From Pseudothermotoga sp. (GTDB taxonomy: Bacteria > Thermotogota > Thermotogae > Thermotogales > DSM-5069), in assembly GCA_025060105.1 (NCBI GenBank), contig JANXCS010000007.1, positions 1 through 64,000 on the forward strand: 64,000 bases of DNA. The letters run 5' to 3'. This document shows, piece after piece, positions 53,800 through 63,452 of this stretch (positions are counted from its first letter, which is position 1; every line of letters begins with the position of its first letter). Position numbers and translations under genes: made by a program. The notes beneath the pieces were generated by a model. It made no database searches, was not told where the DNA came from, and worked only from the letters and a program-made list of their open reading frames with translations.

Positions 53800-55680
53800 T
53801 TGAACGGAAGTAGACCGAACTACATCTCACTCATTTTCGCAGCACTCGTCATACTATCGATCTTTTGGCTTGTTCGTTCACTCTATAGCCCCAGCACCGG
53901 TGTGTCGAAGATGAGTTTCAGTGATTTCATACAAATAGTCGAAACAGATCCAGGTCGCATCGCAGAAGTTGTTGTCAGAGACGACGGAACAATTAGAGTT
54001 ATATCCAAACGTGGCGAGTATTACGAAATCTATGCTCCGTGGTTCTCACAAGATTCCCAGACTATAAAGATGCTGAGTGAGAAAGGCATACGCGTTACAG
54101 GTGAGAAAGGCCTGAGCAGTTCGTTCTGGATCAACGTTATAGGAAACGTCCTGTTCATAGGATTTTTGCTGTTCATGTTTTTCTTCATGATGAGAGCGAT
54201 CTCTGGACGAAACAACCAAGCCTTCACATTCACACGGAGCAGAGCACAGATGGTGAGGCCAGGTCAACAACGCGTTACGTTCAACGATGTGGCTGGCGTT
54301 GACGAAGCCATCGAAGAGTTGAAAGAAACGGTACTGTTTTTGAAAGATCCAGGCCGTTTTGCACGCATAGGCGCGAGGATGCCGAAAGGCATCCTACTCG
54401 TTGGTCCTCCTGGCACCGGTAAAACGTTGCTCGCTAGAGCGGTCGCTGGAGAAGCGAATGTTCCATTCTTCCACATAAGCGGTTCGGATTTCGTTGAATT
54501 GTTCGTCGGTGTAGGTGCAGCGCGTGTGCGAGATCTCTTTGCCCAGGCGAAAGCCAATGCTCCTTGCATAGTGTTCATCGACGAAATAGACGCAGTTGGA
54601 AGACACAGAGGTGCGGGTCTCGGTGGCGGACACGATGAAAGAGAACAGACACTCAACCAACTTTTGGTTGAAATGGATGGTTTCGACATCAATCAAGGCA
54701 TCGTGGTCATGGCCGCAACGAACAGGCCCGATATACTCGATCCAGCTTTGCTTAGACCTGGAAGGTTCGACAAAAAGGTCGTCTTGGATGTACCCGACGT
54801 TAAAGGAAGAGAAGCGATTCTGAAAATACACATCAGAAACAAACCACTCGCCGAGGATGTGGACTTAAAGGTGCTCGCACAGAGAACCACCGGCTTTGTA
54901 GGGGCAGATCTTGAAAATCTAGTGAACGAAGCAGCACTTTTAGCAGCTAGGGCTGGCAGAGACAAGATCACCATGGCAGACTTTGAGGAAGCCATCGACA
55001 GAGTGATCGCTGGTCCAGCAAGAAAATCGCGTATAATCAGTCCCAGAGAGAAAAGGATCGTGGCTTACCATGAAGTCGGGCACGCCATCGTTTCGAGTCT
55101 GCTACCCAACGCAGATCCAGTACACAGGATTTCCATCATTCCGAGAGGTTATCGTGCTTTAGGTTATACCTTACAACTCCCCGCTGAAGACAGATACATC
55201 GTCACGAAAAATGAGTTGCTCGATCAAATCACCGCACTCTTGGGTGGTCGAGCAGCAGAAGAGATCATCTTCAGTGAAATTTCAACTGGAGCTGCTTCAG
55301 ACATCGAGCGAGCCACTGAGTTGGCAAGAAAGATGGTTTGCCAACTTGGCATGAGTGAGCGGCTTGGACCTCTAGTCTGGGGCAAGGCTGAGCAGGAGAT
55401 CTTCTTGGGAAAGGAACTCACCAGGCTTAGAAATTACAGCGAAGAAGTCGCAAGCGAAATAGACGAAGAAGTGAAGAGGATCGTTACTGGATGCTATGAA
55501 AGGGCAAAACAAATGTTGATGGAGCACAGAAAACAACTCGACGAACTTGCAGAACTTTTGCTTGAGAGAGAAGTCATAGAAGGTGAAGAACTCAGGAAAG
55601 TTTTGAAGAAGGAATTGAGTGAGGAAGTGATGAACGGTGAGAAACTTGGAACAGTTGCTCGGGATGGGAAAAACGGTTGA
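53800..55680 (+). CDS. ftsH: ATP-dependent zinc metalloprotease FtsH
   Basis: A 626-residue membrane AAA+ protease. Two membrane segments (about residues 8-26 and 108-132) flank a small external domain. The AAA module (Walker [13 protein letters not shown] at about 202-212, Walker [13 protein letters not shown], the pore motif [11 protein letters not shown] and [21 protein letters not shown]) is followed by the zinc protease motif [10 protein letters not shown]. It degrades misfolded and short-lived membrane and cytosolic proteins. TTG at 53800 lies behind AGGAGG. The 3' end overlaps the thioesterase gene by 44 bases. Confidence 0.97.
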   Translation: MNGSRPNYISLIFAALVILSIFWLVRSLYSPSTGVSKMSFSDFIQIVETDPGRIAEVVVRDDGTIRVISKRGEYYEIYAPWFSQDSQTIKMLSEKGIRVTGEKGLSSSFWINVIGNVLFIGFLLFMFFFMMRAISGRNNQAFTFTRSRAQMVRPGQQRVTFNDVAGVDEAIEELKETVLFLKDPGRFARIGARMPKGILLVGPPGTGKTLLARAVAGEANVPFFHISGSDFVELFVGVGAARVRDLFAQAKANAPCIVFIDEIDAVGRHRGAGLGGGHDEREQTLNQLLVEMDGFDINQGIVVMAATNRPDILDPALLRPGRFDKKVVLDVPDVKGREAILKIHIRNKPLAEDVDLKVLAQRTTGFVGADLENLVNEAALLAARAGRDKITMADFEEAIDRVIAGPARKSRIISPREKRIVAYHEVGHAIVSSLLPNADPVHRISIIPRGYRALGYTLQLPAEDRYIVTKNELLDQITALLGGRAAEEIIFSEISTGAASDIERATELARKMVCQLGMSERLGPLVWGKAEQEIFLGKELTRLRNYSEEVASEIDEEVKRIVTGCYERAKQMLMEHRKQLDELAELLLEREVIEGEELRKVLKKELSEEVMNGEKLGTVARDGKNG

Positions 55681-56038
55681 ATTCACCATCGATGAGAGTT
55701 TAACGTGGCGTGAGGATCGGGAAATGGAAATGTTAGAGTTGGCGAGTACTTCTGGCCTTTGTGCCCATGTTTTTCACATTGCTTACGATTTGATTCAACC
55801 ATTTCTGTCAGAGAGCGAAGTTTCTGTGGTGACCGAAGCGAATGTTAGGCACGTTGCGCCCATCAGAGTTGGAGAAACAGTCGCAATGGGTGTGAAGATC
55901 CTAGGAGTGACAGATAACAAGATCAAGATCCGCGGTGTTGTGATGAGAGGTGAGACAAAAATACTTGAAGTTGAATTTGTGAGGGCGGTCGTTTCAAGGA
56001 ATTATCTCAGGAGGGCTGCCCTTGAGAAGACCACGTAA
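55637..56038 (+). CDS. thioesterase, hotdog fold (fluoroacetyl-CoA thioesterase-like)
   Basis: A 133-residue single-hotdog protein: [40 protein letters not shown], the VTEANVRHVAPIRVGETVAM strand and KILEVEFVRAVVSRNYLRRA. It resembles acyl-CoA thioesterases of the FlK group, but the active-site Thr/Glu set cannot be confirmed by eye. GTG at 55637 starts within the ftsH 3' end; the next gene starts before its stop. Confidence 0.8.
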   Translation: MRNLEQLLGMGKTVEFTIDESLTWREDREMEMLELASTSGLCAHVFHIAYDLIQPFLSESEVSVVTEANVRHVAPIRVGETVAMGVKILGVTDNKIKIRGVVMRGETKILEVEFVRAVVSRNYLRRAALEKTT

Positions 56039-57467
56039 CGCTAGGGACGTTAGGGAGCTTGGCAAGATCGATCTTCTCAGATCGAGTGAAAAACATATAG
56101 AAGAAATAGATTTGAAGGGCGATCTGATGGTCGCCCTTATTTTTCCAAACAACTATGAGATTGCTGTTTCAAATTTAGGATTCAACCTGGTATGGAAATA
56201 CCTCAACCAGCTCGAGCATGTTCGTTGCGAACGGTTTTTCTTTGATGAAACCTTTGAAAGGTTTTACTCCTTAGATACCCGTACCCCCATAGATCAGTTC
56301 AGGATATGGGCCTTCACGTTCCACTTCGAAAACGATCTTACAAACATTTTAAAGTTGCTATTGAAGAAATCTGTACCACTCAGGAATGTTGATCGTTCAG
56401 AATCACACCCAGTTTTGTTGTTCGGTGGTTCTCTGTGCTACATAGACTTGCCTGTACTCAAACCGCTCGCCGACGTTGTCTTGCACGGAGACATCGAACC
56501 AATGTTGGAGGACTTGAACAGATCGATTTATCCAACCACTAGAGCTGAATTGATCGAGATGTTTTCAAAATTCCCTTTTTCAACTGTGCCCATCTTGGGA
56601 AAGAGGTTCGAAAGAATCGCTTTATGTCAAGATCTTGACCGTTTTCCTCCGATTTCGCCGTTGATCCCAAAGCACAGTGAATTTGCCGATAAATTGTTGG
56701 TAGAGATAGAAAGAGGCTGTGTACATAGATGCAGTTATTGTATGATGGGGAGAGTAAAAAAACCCGCAAGATTTCTGAGCCTTAAGACAATCGAAAAAAC
56801 GGTTGAAAAAAATCGATCGATCGGCTTGATCGCTTCAAACGTGACCGATTATCCATGGCTGGACGAACTTATAGACCTATTGGAGCAAAGAAGAGTTTCT
56901 GTGTCGGTTTCTTCACTGAGAATAGACCGATTGAGCGAAAAATTTTTGAAATTTTTGAGAAAACATCAAAGAAGTCTCACAGTAGCTATAGAAAGCGCAA
57001 GTGAGAGGATCAGAAATATGCTGAAGAAGAATTTAACCGACTCTCAAATAGAAAAAGCTCTATCTTCAGCAAAAGACGTTGGTTTCGAAGAACTGAAGAT
57101 GTACTTCATGTTCGGTTTCGACGAAGAAACTGAAGACGACCTGAAGGCTATCGGGGATTTTGTACGACGTACACTCAAGTTTGGTTTTAAATCGATAAAG
57201 CTTTCTATAAATCCATTCGTACCGAAACGAGGAACTGAACTTGAAAATAGACGAATGCAAGATGAGAAAACTCTGCGCGAAAAAATGAGGATCATCTCTT
57301 CTTACTTGCCAAAACATATCAAGGCGCAGTTCGAAAGTCTTCGAGAGTGCAAATTCCAATACATGGTGAACAACTTAGAAGAGGATTTGGCAAACGAAAT
57401 TCTTGAAAGGATCCAAAACACAAAGCTCTTAGATGAAACTTTGTCTGATTTGATCGAAGCAGTATAA
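56022..57467 (+). CDS. radical SAM protein with B12-binding-like N-terminal domain
   Basis: A 481-residue protein. The N-terminal half (GDLMVALIFPNNYEIAVSNL, FAFTFHFEND-like segments) resembles the cobalamin-binding-like domain of TIGR03960-type radical SAM proteins. The radical SAM core has the cluster motif ERGCVHRCSYCMMG (C-x3-C-x2-C), then LIASNVTDYPWLDELIDLL, VAIESASERIRNMLKKN and MYFMFGFDEETEDDL. The chemistry is unknown. The B12 ligand motif DxHxxG is not visible. It overlaps the thioesterase stop by 17 bases. Confidence 0.87.
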   Translation: MRRPRNARDVRELGKIDLLRSSEKHIEEIDLKGDLMVALIFPNNYEIAVSNLGFNLVWKYLNQLEHVRCERFFFDETFERFYSLDTRTPIDQFRIWAFTFHFENDLTNILKLLLKKSVPLRNVDRSESHPVLLFGGSLCYIDLPVLKPLADVVLHGDIEPMLEDLNRSIYPTTRAELIEMFSKFPFSTVPILGKRFERIALCQDLDRFPPISPLIPKHSEFADKLLVEIERGCVHRCSYCMMGRVKKPARFLSLKTIEKTVEKNRSIGLIASNVTDYPWLDELIDLLEQRRVSVSVSSLRIDRLSEKFLKFLRKHQRSLTVAIESASERIRNMLKKNLTDSQIEKALSSAKDVGFEELKMYFMFGFDEETEDDLKAIGDFVRRTLKFGFKSIKLSINPFVPKRGTELENRRMQDEKTLREKMRIISSYLPKHIKAQFESLRECKFQYMVNNLEEDLANEILERIQNTKLLDETLSDLIEAV

Positions 57468-57506
57468 TGAATGTGAAAACTGATTCACAAGACAGGGGGA
57501 AGAATT

Positions 57507-58703
57507 CTGAGGAGAAATCCAAAACGCTCCGATGGTAAGAAAACTTTTTCCAATCTTCTTAAGTCCGCGTGTGAACTCTTTGCGACACATGGCTACCACG
57601 GAGTATCTGTTCCGATGATTTCGAAAAAAGCCGGTGTGAAACCTTCCACATTTTATCAGTACTTCAACGACAAAGAGGCGATCTATGAAAAATTGATTTC
57701 AGATGCGTTCAATTTGTTCACTGAGTACCTGGGGAAAGTCAATGATTCAAATGCTCAAAGTATCGTTGAAAGTTTCATTCGATCTTATGTGGCATTTTTT
57801 TCGAACCACACTCAATATTTTCGCATCCTACATGAAGCAGTGTACCTCAAAAAAAACGTCCACAAGAAACTCGAATCCATTCTCAGATCATGTGTCATCG
57901 AAAAGTTATTGCCAAAAGAAGATGAAAAGGAAGCTAAAGTCGTTACGTGGTTTGTCACCGGTCCCATAAGGTTTGCAAGTATTTTCAAATCACTCAGAAA
58001 GGACAACTGCATTGAAGAATCTATGGTGGAAGACTTCATCGAATTCGCACTGAGTGGCATAGATACCAACGACCATATACTCAATTTGCAAGTCTTTTCC
58101 GTGGATGTGAAACCTCTCGTTTTAGAAACAAACTCAACTAAAGCACGACTCCTTCAAGCGGCGGAGAAACTCTTTGGGAAGTACGGTTATCGAAAAACTA
58201 TGATAAGCGACATCACAAAATCTGCCAGTGTTGCTGCTGGGACTTTCTATGTGTACTTTCCAAGCAAGGAAGCTATACTGGAGGAACTGGTGATGACAAC
58301 CAACAGAAATTTGAGGCTCACTATTGCGAGCGTGATCAAGAATTTTCCTGACAGGCGTGACAGTGAAATAGCGGGTTACAACGCTTTTTTAAGGTTTTTT
58401 TTGAATCATTCGAACATGTACTTGATCGTCAGACAAGCTGAGTTCTTCAATCCAGATATTTCCCGAGCTTATTATGAAAAGATCTTCAACAGCTATCTTC
58501 CACCACTGACCAAAGCGATTGAAGCTGGGATGTTCAAACCCTTTAAACCCGAGAATTTGGCGATAGCCCTCATGGGCATCGGACATTTCATGGGTGAAGA
58601 TCTGGTTGTGTACAGTAAAACTTCGGCAGATGAGATCAACGATTATCTTTCCCTCCTCTCGGAATACCTGTTCAAAGGTGTCCTATCGCGAACAGCTACG
58701 TAG
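57507..58703 (+). CDS. tandem double-TetR transcriptional regulator
   Basis: Two complete TetR-family units in one open frame. The first HTH is HGYHGVSVPMISKKAGVKPS followed by TFYQYFNDKEAIYEKLISDA. The second is GKYGYRKTMISDITKSASVA followed by AGTFYVYFPSKEAILEELVM. Each has its own helical ligand-binding region of about 130 residues. Standard starts occur only at ATG 57615, which would cut off the first part of HTH 1 (FSNLLKSACELFATHG). The frame is open back to 57477, and an SD-like AGGGGG at 57494-57499 points to CTG at 57507 (or ATT at 57504). It probably controls the divergent-free downstream operon from 58893. Confidence 0.85.
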   Translation: MRRNPKRSDGKKTFSNLLKSACELFATHGYHGVSVPMISKKAGVKPSTFYQYFNDKEAIYEKLISDAFNLFTEYLGKVNDSNAQSIVESFIRSYVAFFSNHTQYFRILHEAVYLKKNVHKKLESILRSCVIEKLLPKEDEKEAKVVTWFVTGPIRFASIFKSLRKDNCIEESMVEDFIEFALSGIDTNDHILNLQVFSVDVKPLVLETNSTKARLLQAAEKLFGKYGYRKTMISDITKSASVAAGTFYVYFPSKEAILEELVMTTNRNLRLTIASVIKNFPDRRDSEIAGYNAFLRFFLNHSNMYLIVRQAEFFNPDISRAYYEKIFNSYLPPLTKAIEAGMFKPFKPENLAIALMGIGHFMGEDLVVYSKTSADEINDYLSLLSEYLFKGVLSRTAT

Positions 58704-58892
58704 AGTAAGAACAAGCAAGAAATAGAACAAGAGAGAATTTGATCTTGAGTTGGTATTGATCTTAAAATATCAACCATTGTTGTGATTATTTTCCACTTTT
58801 CAATGTTGCATTTTGGTTTCGAAAATTGATAATATAGTTGATGAATCAGATGTCAGATTGAATAGTGGTTCACCTTACGGGGAGGGAATAGA
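58704..58892 (+). promoter_or_regulatory. upstream region and promoter of the KASIII-CoA transferase-liv operon
   Basis: About 190 AT-rich bases. TTGCAT (58806-58811) and TAATAT (58830-58835) with an 18-base spacer form a likely promoter. No clean long palindrome for TetR binding was found by eye. An SD GGGGAGGG precedes the next start. Confidence 0.55.
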
Positions 58893-59924
58893 TTGCGAGA
58901 TCACGTTGGCATAGCAGGGATAGGAACATACCTTCCAAGAAGATACGTCACCGCGAGAGAATTGGCTTCCTCCATCGGCATAGATGAAAAAATCATCGTA
59001 GAAAAATTCGGTTTAAAGGGAAAATATCTGCCAACAGAAGAGGACACAACGAGTTTCATGGGGATCATGGCCGCGAAAAAAGCCTTAGAAAATGCGCACA
59101 CAAATCCTGAGGAAGTGGATATTGTCATTTGGAACGGGGCTCAGCACAAAGACTATCCTTGCTGGCTTGCTTGCACAAAGGTGGCGCACGAGATCGGTGC
59201 TAAAAAAGCCTGGGCGTTCGACATGGAGGCAATGTGTGGCTCGATGATAGTGGGACTTCAAGTAGCAAGATCGCTCATGCTAGTCGAAAAGAATGTAAAT
59301 ACAACCTTGCTGGTGAGTGGTTATCGAAATGTAGACCTTGTTAACTACGCTCACAGGCCAACTTCTTTCATGTTTGACATCGCTGCCAGCGGAGCCGCAG
59401 TGGTGCTCAAGAAAAATTACGGCAAAAATGTACTACTAGGTATCTCCAACGTAGTAGATGGTTCTTTCGCCGAGGACTGTATCGTGCCGGTGGGAGGTAC
59501 AAAGAAATGGCCAATGAGACCAGAAGATCTAAACGACTATTATTTTCACCTCACAGACTCAGACACTTTCAAGGAAAGATTGGGCAATGTTACTCTGAAG
59601 AACTTTTATTATGTCATAGACGATGCCTTAAAGAAGAGCGGTTTTTCAAGAAAAGATATATCTTACCTTGCAATACTTCATTTTAAGCGCTCGGCTCACA
59701 TGGAAGTACTCAATGAACTTGGTTTGAGAGAAGAACAATCTTTCTACCTTGAAGATTACGGTCACATGGGGCAGAACGATCAAATTTTTTCCCTCGAGGA
59801 GGGTTTGAGGAGAGGAAAAGTAAAAGACGGTGACATAGTGGTACTTGTGGGCGCAGGTGTTGGTTGGACCTGGAACGCCGCAGTGATTAGGTGGGGAAAA
59901 GCTAGAGAACCGATGAGTTGGTGA
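58893..59924 (+). CDS. beta-ketoacyl-ACP synthase III-like protein
   Basis: A 343-residue thiolase-fold protein. GIAGIGTYLPRRYVTARELA is the usual KASIII start. The nucleophile Cys is at residue 115 (FDMEAMCGSMIVGLQVARSL), and a His at 263 (YLAILHFKRSAHM) matches the KASIII PHQAN His. Where KASIII enzymes have HGNTSAAS with the catalytic Asn, this protein has YGHMGQNDQI (residues 289-298), so that Asn is replaced by His. It may condense or cleave CoA thioesters rather than start fatty-acid synthesis. TTG at 58893 lies behind GGGGAGGG. First gene of an operon with a CoA-transferase and a Liv transporter. Confidence 0.85.
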   Translation: MRDHVGIAGIGTYLPRRYVTARELASSIGIDEKIIVEKFGLKGKYLPTEEDTTSFMGIMAAKKALENAHTNPEEVDIVIWNGAQHKDYPCWLACTKVAHEIGAKKAWAFDMEAMCGSMIVGLQVARSLMLVEKNVNTTLLVSGYRNVDLVNYAHRPTSFMFDIAASGAAVVLKKNYGKNVLLGISNVVDGSFAEDCIVPVGGTKKWPMRPEDLNDYYFHLTDSDTFKERLGNVTLKNFYYVIDDALKKSGFSRKDISYLAILHFKRSAHMEVLNELGLREEQSFYLEDYGHMGQNDQIFSLEEGLRRGKVKDGDIVVLVGAGVGWTWNAAVIRWGKAREPMSW

Positions 59925-59936
59925 GGGGGAATGAAC

Positions 59937-61238
59937 ATGAAATGGAAAGAGGTGTATGCGAAAAAACTTGTCGATATCGAGACAGTCTTGAGCCTTGTTC
60001 AATCCAATCAAACCATAGTTGTGGGTATGACACCTATGGAACCGAAGGTTTTTCTTCGAAATCTACATAAAATTGCAGATAAAGTCGAGAACGTTACGGT
60101 GTTCACTTGCCTGAACATGGAAAATTATCCTTTTTACATGAATAAAGAATACAACAAAAACTTTCAAAATGCATCGTGGTACTTTGGCGGTTCAAACAGA
60201 GAGGCTGTGAAGAACGGCTATGGTACCGTAACGTACGTTCCTAACAACCTTCACCAAGCAGGGACAAACCTCATAGAAAGCAGAGAGATCGATCTCTTCG
60301 TTGGCGTTGCATCTCCAATGGATAAGAACGGTTTCTTTACACTATCAGCCTCCGTTGTTTATGAAAAAGATGTGATTGAGAAAGCAAAGAGAGTAGTCTT
60401 GGAGGTCAATCCCAAAGCTCCCAGAACACACGGTGACACACAAGTGCATGTTAATGATGTAGATTGTATCGTTGAAGTCGATTACGATTTACCAGAAGTA
60501 GAGCTAGTTGAGCCTACCGATGTAGAAGCAAAGATTGCAGAGCATGTGAGCCAACTCATTGAAGATGGTTCAACGATTCAAATTGGCATCGGTGGTATAC
60601 CCAACGCCGTTGCAAAGCTGCTCTCAAGTAAGAAAGATCTCGGAGTTCACACGGAGATGCTGACCGAGTCCATGATAGATCTCTTCGAATTGGGGGTGAT
60701 AACGAACAAGAGAAAGACCCTGTGGAACGGTAAGTTCGTCTGCACTTTCGCCTTCGGCACCAAAAGACTTTACAGCTTTGTGGATGACAACCCTTCCGTC
60801 ATGTTCCTGCGCGGCAGATATGTGAACGATCCTTATGTGATCGCACAGAACGAGAAAATGGTGAGCATTAACACTGCACTCATGGTTGATCTGACTGGAA
60901 ATGTGTGTTCTGAGGCCCTGGGGACGCAACATTACAGTGGTACAGGTGGCCAACTCGACACCCACCGTGGAGCAGTGAAGAGCAAAGGTGGTAAGGGTAT
61001 CATCGCTTTGAGATCCACTGCCAAGAACGGAACCGTTTCCACGATCGTGCCACTGCTGCCACAAGGTTCTCCCATCACGGTTCCCAGGCAAGAGCTCGAC
61101 TACGTTGTGACTGAATGGGGTGTGGCACACGTTAGGGGAAAGACCATCAGAGAAAGGACCTTAGCACTGATTTCTATAGCACATCCGAATTTCAGGAATG
61201 CTCTCATTTCCGAAGCGAAGAAATTGGACTTAATCTGA
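59937..61238 (+). CDS. acetyl-CoA hydrolase/CoA-transferase family protein
   Basis: A 433-residue class I-type CoA-transferase. Motifs are QIGIGGIPNAVAKLLSSKKD, the catalytic Glu region GVHTEMLTESMIDLFE, SINTALMVDLTGNVCSEALG and HYSGTGGQLDTHRGA. It resembles 4-hydroxybutyrate or butyrate:acetate CoA-transferases. It would activate a carboxylic acid brought in by the neighbouring transporter, or release one from CoA. ATG at 59937 lies eight bases after GAGGGGG. Confidence 0.9.
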   Translation: MKWKEVYAKKLVDIETVLSLVQSNQTIVVGMTPMEPKVFLRNLHKIADKVENVTVFTCLNMENYPFYMNKEYNKNFQNASWYFGGSNREAVKNGYGTVTYVPNNLHQAGTNLIESREIDLFVGVASPMDKNGFFTLSASVVYEKDVIEKAKRVVLEVNPKAPRTHGDTQVHVNDVDCIVEVDYDLPEVELVEPTDVEAKIAEHVSQLIEDGSTIQIGIGGIPNAVAKLLSSKKDLGVHTEMLTESMIDLFELGVITNKRKTLWNGKFVCTFAFGTKRLYSFVDDNPSVMFLRGRYVNDPYVIAQNEKMVSINTALMVDLTGNVCSEALGTQHYSGTGGQLDTHRGAVKSKGGKGIIALRSTAKNGTVSTIVPLLPQGSPITVPRQELDYVVTEWGVAHVRGKTIRERTLALISIAHPNFRNALISEAKKLDLI

Positions 61239-61256
61239 AAGAAAGGGGTGAGTTGG

Positions 61257-62483
61257 ATGAAAAAGCTTTTGGTGGCTTTCTTTGTGTTACTCACTTTGAT
61301 GGCTACGGCAAAAACGATCAAGATTGGAGCGATTCTACCGCTATCTGATATTACGGGAAGACAAGCAGCAAACGCTATGAAGCTCGCTGTGAAGGAGATC
61401 AACGAAGCTGGTGGCGTGCTTGGTATGCAGATTGAGCTGTTCATCATGGACGATGAAATGAAACCTGAAAAAGGTGCAGCGGCAGTCGATAGACTTGCAA
61501 CTGTGGAAAAGGTTGACTTTTTCGTTGGAGGGATGTCCAGTAGCGTCCATCTGGCACAGATACCGATTCTGAAGAAATACCAAAAAATAACGGTGTGGAT
61601 AGGTGCAGCCTCTTACAGATGTGAAGAAGCAATAGGTCCAGATTCCGATTGGTATTTCCACCTGCATCCTTGGGACTATCTACAAGGTGAAAGCTATGCA
61701 CACGGATGGCGAGCGATCACTCAAAAATATCCACAGGTAAAAATCGAGAAGATATTCTTGGCGTACGAAGAGGGGGCTTTCGGTACCAGTTCATTCAAGT
61801 CTTACCAAGATGAGTTCGAGCTTGCAAAGAAGGGCACAGGAGTTTGGGCAGGTTTAATGAAAGATTTGAAAGGTGCACCGTTCAAGAGTGCAGCTCTGGG
61901 TGGCGGTGATTACAGGGCCGTCTTGCTACAAGCAAAACAGTACGATCCAGATTTGTTCATCTGGGCAGGTTACGATGCTGATGCAATACCCATGTTAGTT
62001 CAAGCAAAGGAAATAGGTTTCGCACCAAAGTTATTCGTCGGAGCACCTCCAGGATGGCCTGCTGACTTTGGCAAGAACCCTCTATCGCACGGTGTTGTCC
62101 TTTACGGCATGTGGGCTCCCACTCTGAAAGAAGTCAGTCCGATAGCAAAACATTTCTGGAATGCTTACGTGAAAGAGTTCAATGAAGAACCTGCGACGTA
62201 TTTCGCTCCCCTCGGTTATACCAACATAATGTTCCTTATTGAAGGTATCAAGAAAGCGGGTTCATTGGATAAAGATGCAATAATCAAAGCTCTCAGAGAG
62301 ATCGAGTACGATTCACCTGTTGGAGGCGTTTTGAAGATTGCACCGAGCAGAATCATAAAGAATCAAGGTTTCAGAGCTCAAAAGATCTTACAGTGGCAGA
62401 ACGGAGTCCAACACGTTATCTGGCCCTTCGAGTATGCCACTGCCCAGCTGATCTACCCCTTCCCAGGTTGGCAAGGCAGATGA
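61257..62483 (+). CDS. Liv-type ABC transporter substrate-binding protein
   Basis: A 408-residue family-6 binding protein. The signal peptide (LLVAFFVLLTLMATAKT) is followed by KIGAILPLSDITGRQAANAM, VKEINEAGGVLGMQIELFIM, VDFFVGGMSSSVHLAQIPIL and the hinge IFLAYEEGAFGTSSFKSY. The family takes up branched-chain amino acids, amides or other small acids; the ligand is not shown. The CoA-enzyme context suggests an organic acid. ATG at 61257 lies behind AAAGGGGTG. Confidence 0.92.
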   Translation: MKKLLVAFFVLLTLMATAKTIKIGAILPLSDITGRQAANAMKLAVKEINEAGGVLGMQIELFIMDDEMKPEKGAAAVDRLATVEKVDFFVGGMSSSVHLAQIPILKKYQKITVWIGAASYRCEEAIGPDSDWYFHLHPWDYLQGESYAHGWRAITQKYPQVKIEKIFLAYEEGAFGTSSFKSYQDEFELAKKGTGVWAGLMKDLKGAPFKSAALGGGDYRAVLLQAKQYDPDLFIWAGYDADAIPMLVQAKEIGFAPKLFVGAPPGWPADFGKNPLSHGVVLYGMWAPTLKEVSPIAKHFWNAYVKEFNEEPATYFAPLGYTNIMFLIEGIKKAGSLDKDAIIKALREIEYDSPVGGVLKIAPSRIIKNQGFRAQKILQWQNGVQHVIWPFEYATAQLIYPFPGWQGR

Positions 62484-62490
62484 ACTATGG

Positions 62491-62508
62491 GCTGGGCTTC
62501 GGCCCAGC
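62491..62508 (+). terminator. UUCG-loop hairpin between livK and livH genes
   Basis: GCTGGGC (62491-62497), tetraloop TTCG (62498-62501), GCCCAGC (62502-62508). The C(UUCG)G tetraloop is exceptionally stable. No long T run follows, so it probably acts as an mRNA stabiliser or weak attenuator rather than a full terminator. Confidence 0.75.
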
Positions 62509-62537
62509 TCTCTCCAATGTTGGAAGAGGTGAAGTGT

Positions 62538-63452
62538 GTGAGAAGGAACGTCGTCGGGTACTTCATACTTGCTGTTGTGTTGCTCATCGTAGCTTTGTTC
62601 AGACCTTACGCTTTCTTCTATGGTTTGCAGAGAGGAAGTCTCTACGGCATGATAGCACTACCACTCGCACTCATACTCGGTATCGTCGGACTTTTGAACC
62701 TCGCGCATGGGGAATTTTTGACCCTATCGCTCTATCTCACCTATTCTTTGTTCGACAGATTCAAAATCGATCCACTCGTTTCGATGCTCATGACCGTTCC
62801 GTTTCTTTTGGCGTTCGGATTCGCTGTGTACAAGTTGGTCATAGAAAGATCTTTGAAAGCTCACCATCTGAACCTTCTACTTTTGACCTTCGGTGTTTCG
62901 ATAGTTATGGTCGAAACATTCAACATTGTTTGGACTTCCAGGCCGAGGAACATATACGTACCTTACGCAACAACGTCTGTGAACATCTTCGGTGTGCGCG
63001 TTGGTGGGTACGAATTCTTCTACACATTGATAGCCATGATGGTTTTGATTGGGTTGCTTATATTTCTCAAAAAGACTCGTCTTGGACAAGCAACTTATGC
63101 TGTGGGGCAAAATCCCAAAGGTGCAGCCATCGTTGGTATAAATGTGAAGTTGGTCTATGCTTTCGTTTTCAGTCTTGCCGCAGGCTTGGTGGCATTGGCT
63201 GGTGCCTTTCTCAGCGTGAGAAGTTCGATCTTTCCACATGTTGGTGGCCCTTTCACGATGAAATCTTTCAGTTTGACCGCCATGGCTGGATTAGGTAATC
63301 TCCCAGGCATAGTGTTGGCAGGTATCGTGCTAGCGGTCGCAGAAGAAATCGTGAAATCCATACCGAGATACACAGGTTGGGCAGATCTCGTGTTCTTCGT
63401 AGTGCTCATAGTAGCTATTGTGTTGAAAAGTTTCAGGAGGCGAGAAGGATGA
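62538..63452 (+). CDS. Liv-type ABC transporter permease (LivH)
   Basis: A 304-residue permease with about eight helices: LYGMIALPLALILGIVGLLN, the LAHGEFLTLSLYL signature, QNPKGAAIVGINVKLVYAFV as the EAA-like coupling loop, and TAMAGLGNLPGIVLAGIVLA. GTG at 62538 lies behind AGAGGTGA; the frame further upstream runs through the hairpin. Confidence 0.92.
   Translation: MRRNVVGYFILAVVLLIVALFRPYAFFYGLQRGSLYGMIALPLALILGIVGLLNLAHGEFLTLSLYLTYSLFDRFKIDPLVSMLMTVPFLLAFGFAVYKLVIERSLKAHHLNLLLLTFGVSIVMVETFNIVWTSRPRNIYVPYATTSVNIFGVRVGGYEFFYTLIAMMVLIGLLIFLKKTRLGQATYAVGQNPKGAAIVGINVKLVYAFVFSLAAGLVALAGAFLSVRSSIFPHVGGPFTMKSFSLTAMAGLGNLPGIVLAGIVLAVAEEIVKSIPRYTGWADLVFFVVLIVAIVLKSFRRREG

Noticed and set aside
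62393-63298. 301-codon plus-strand frame across the end of livK and livH
   Set aside because: Overlaps genuine permease sequence in another frame; Arg/Cys/His-rich translation typical of a shadow frame.
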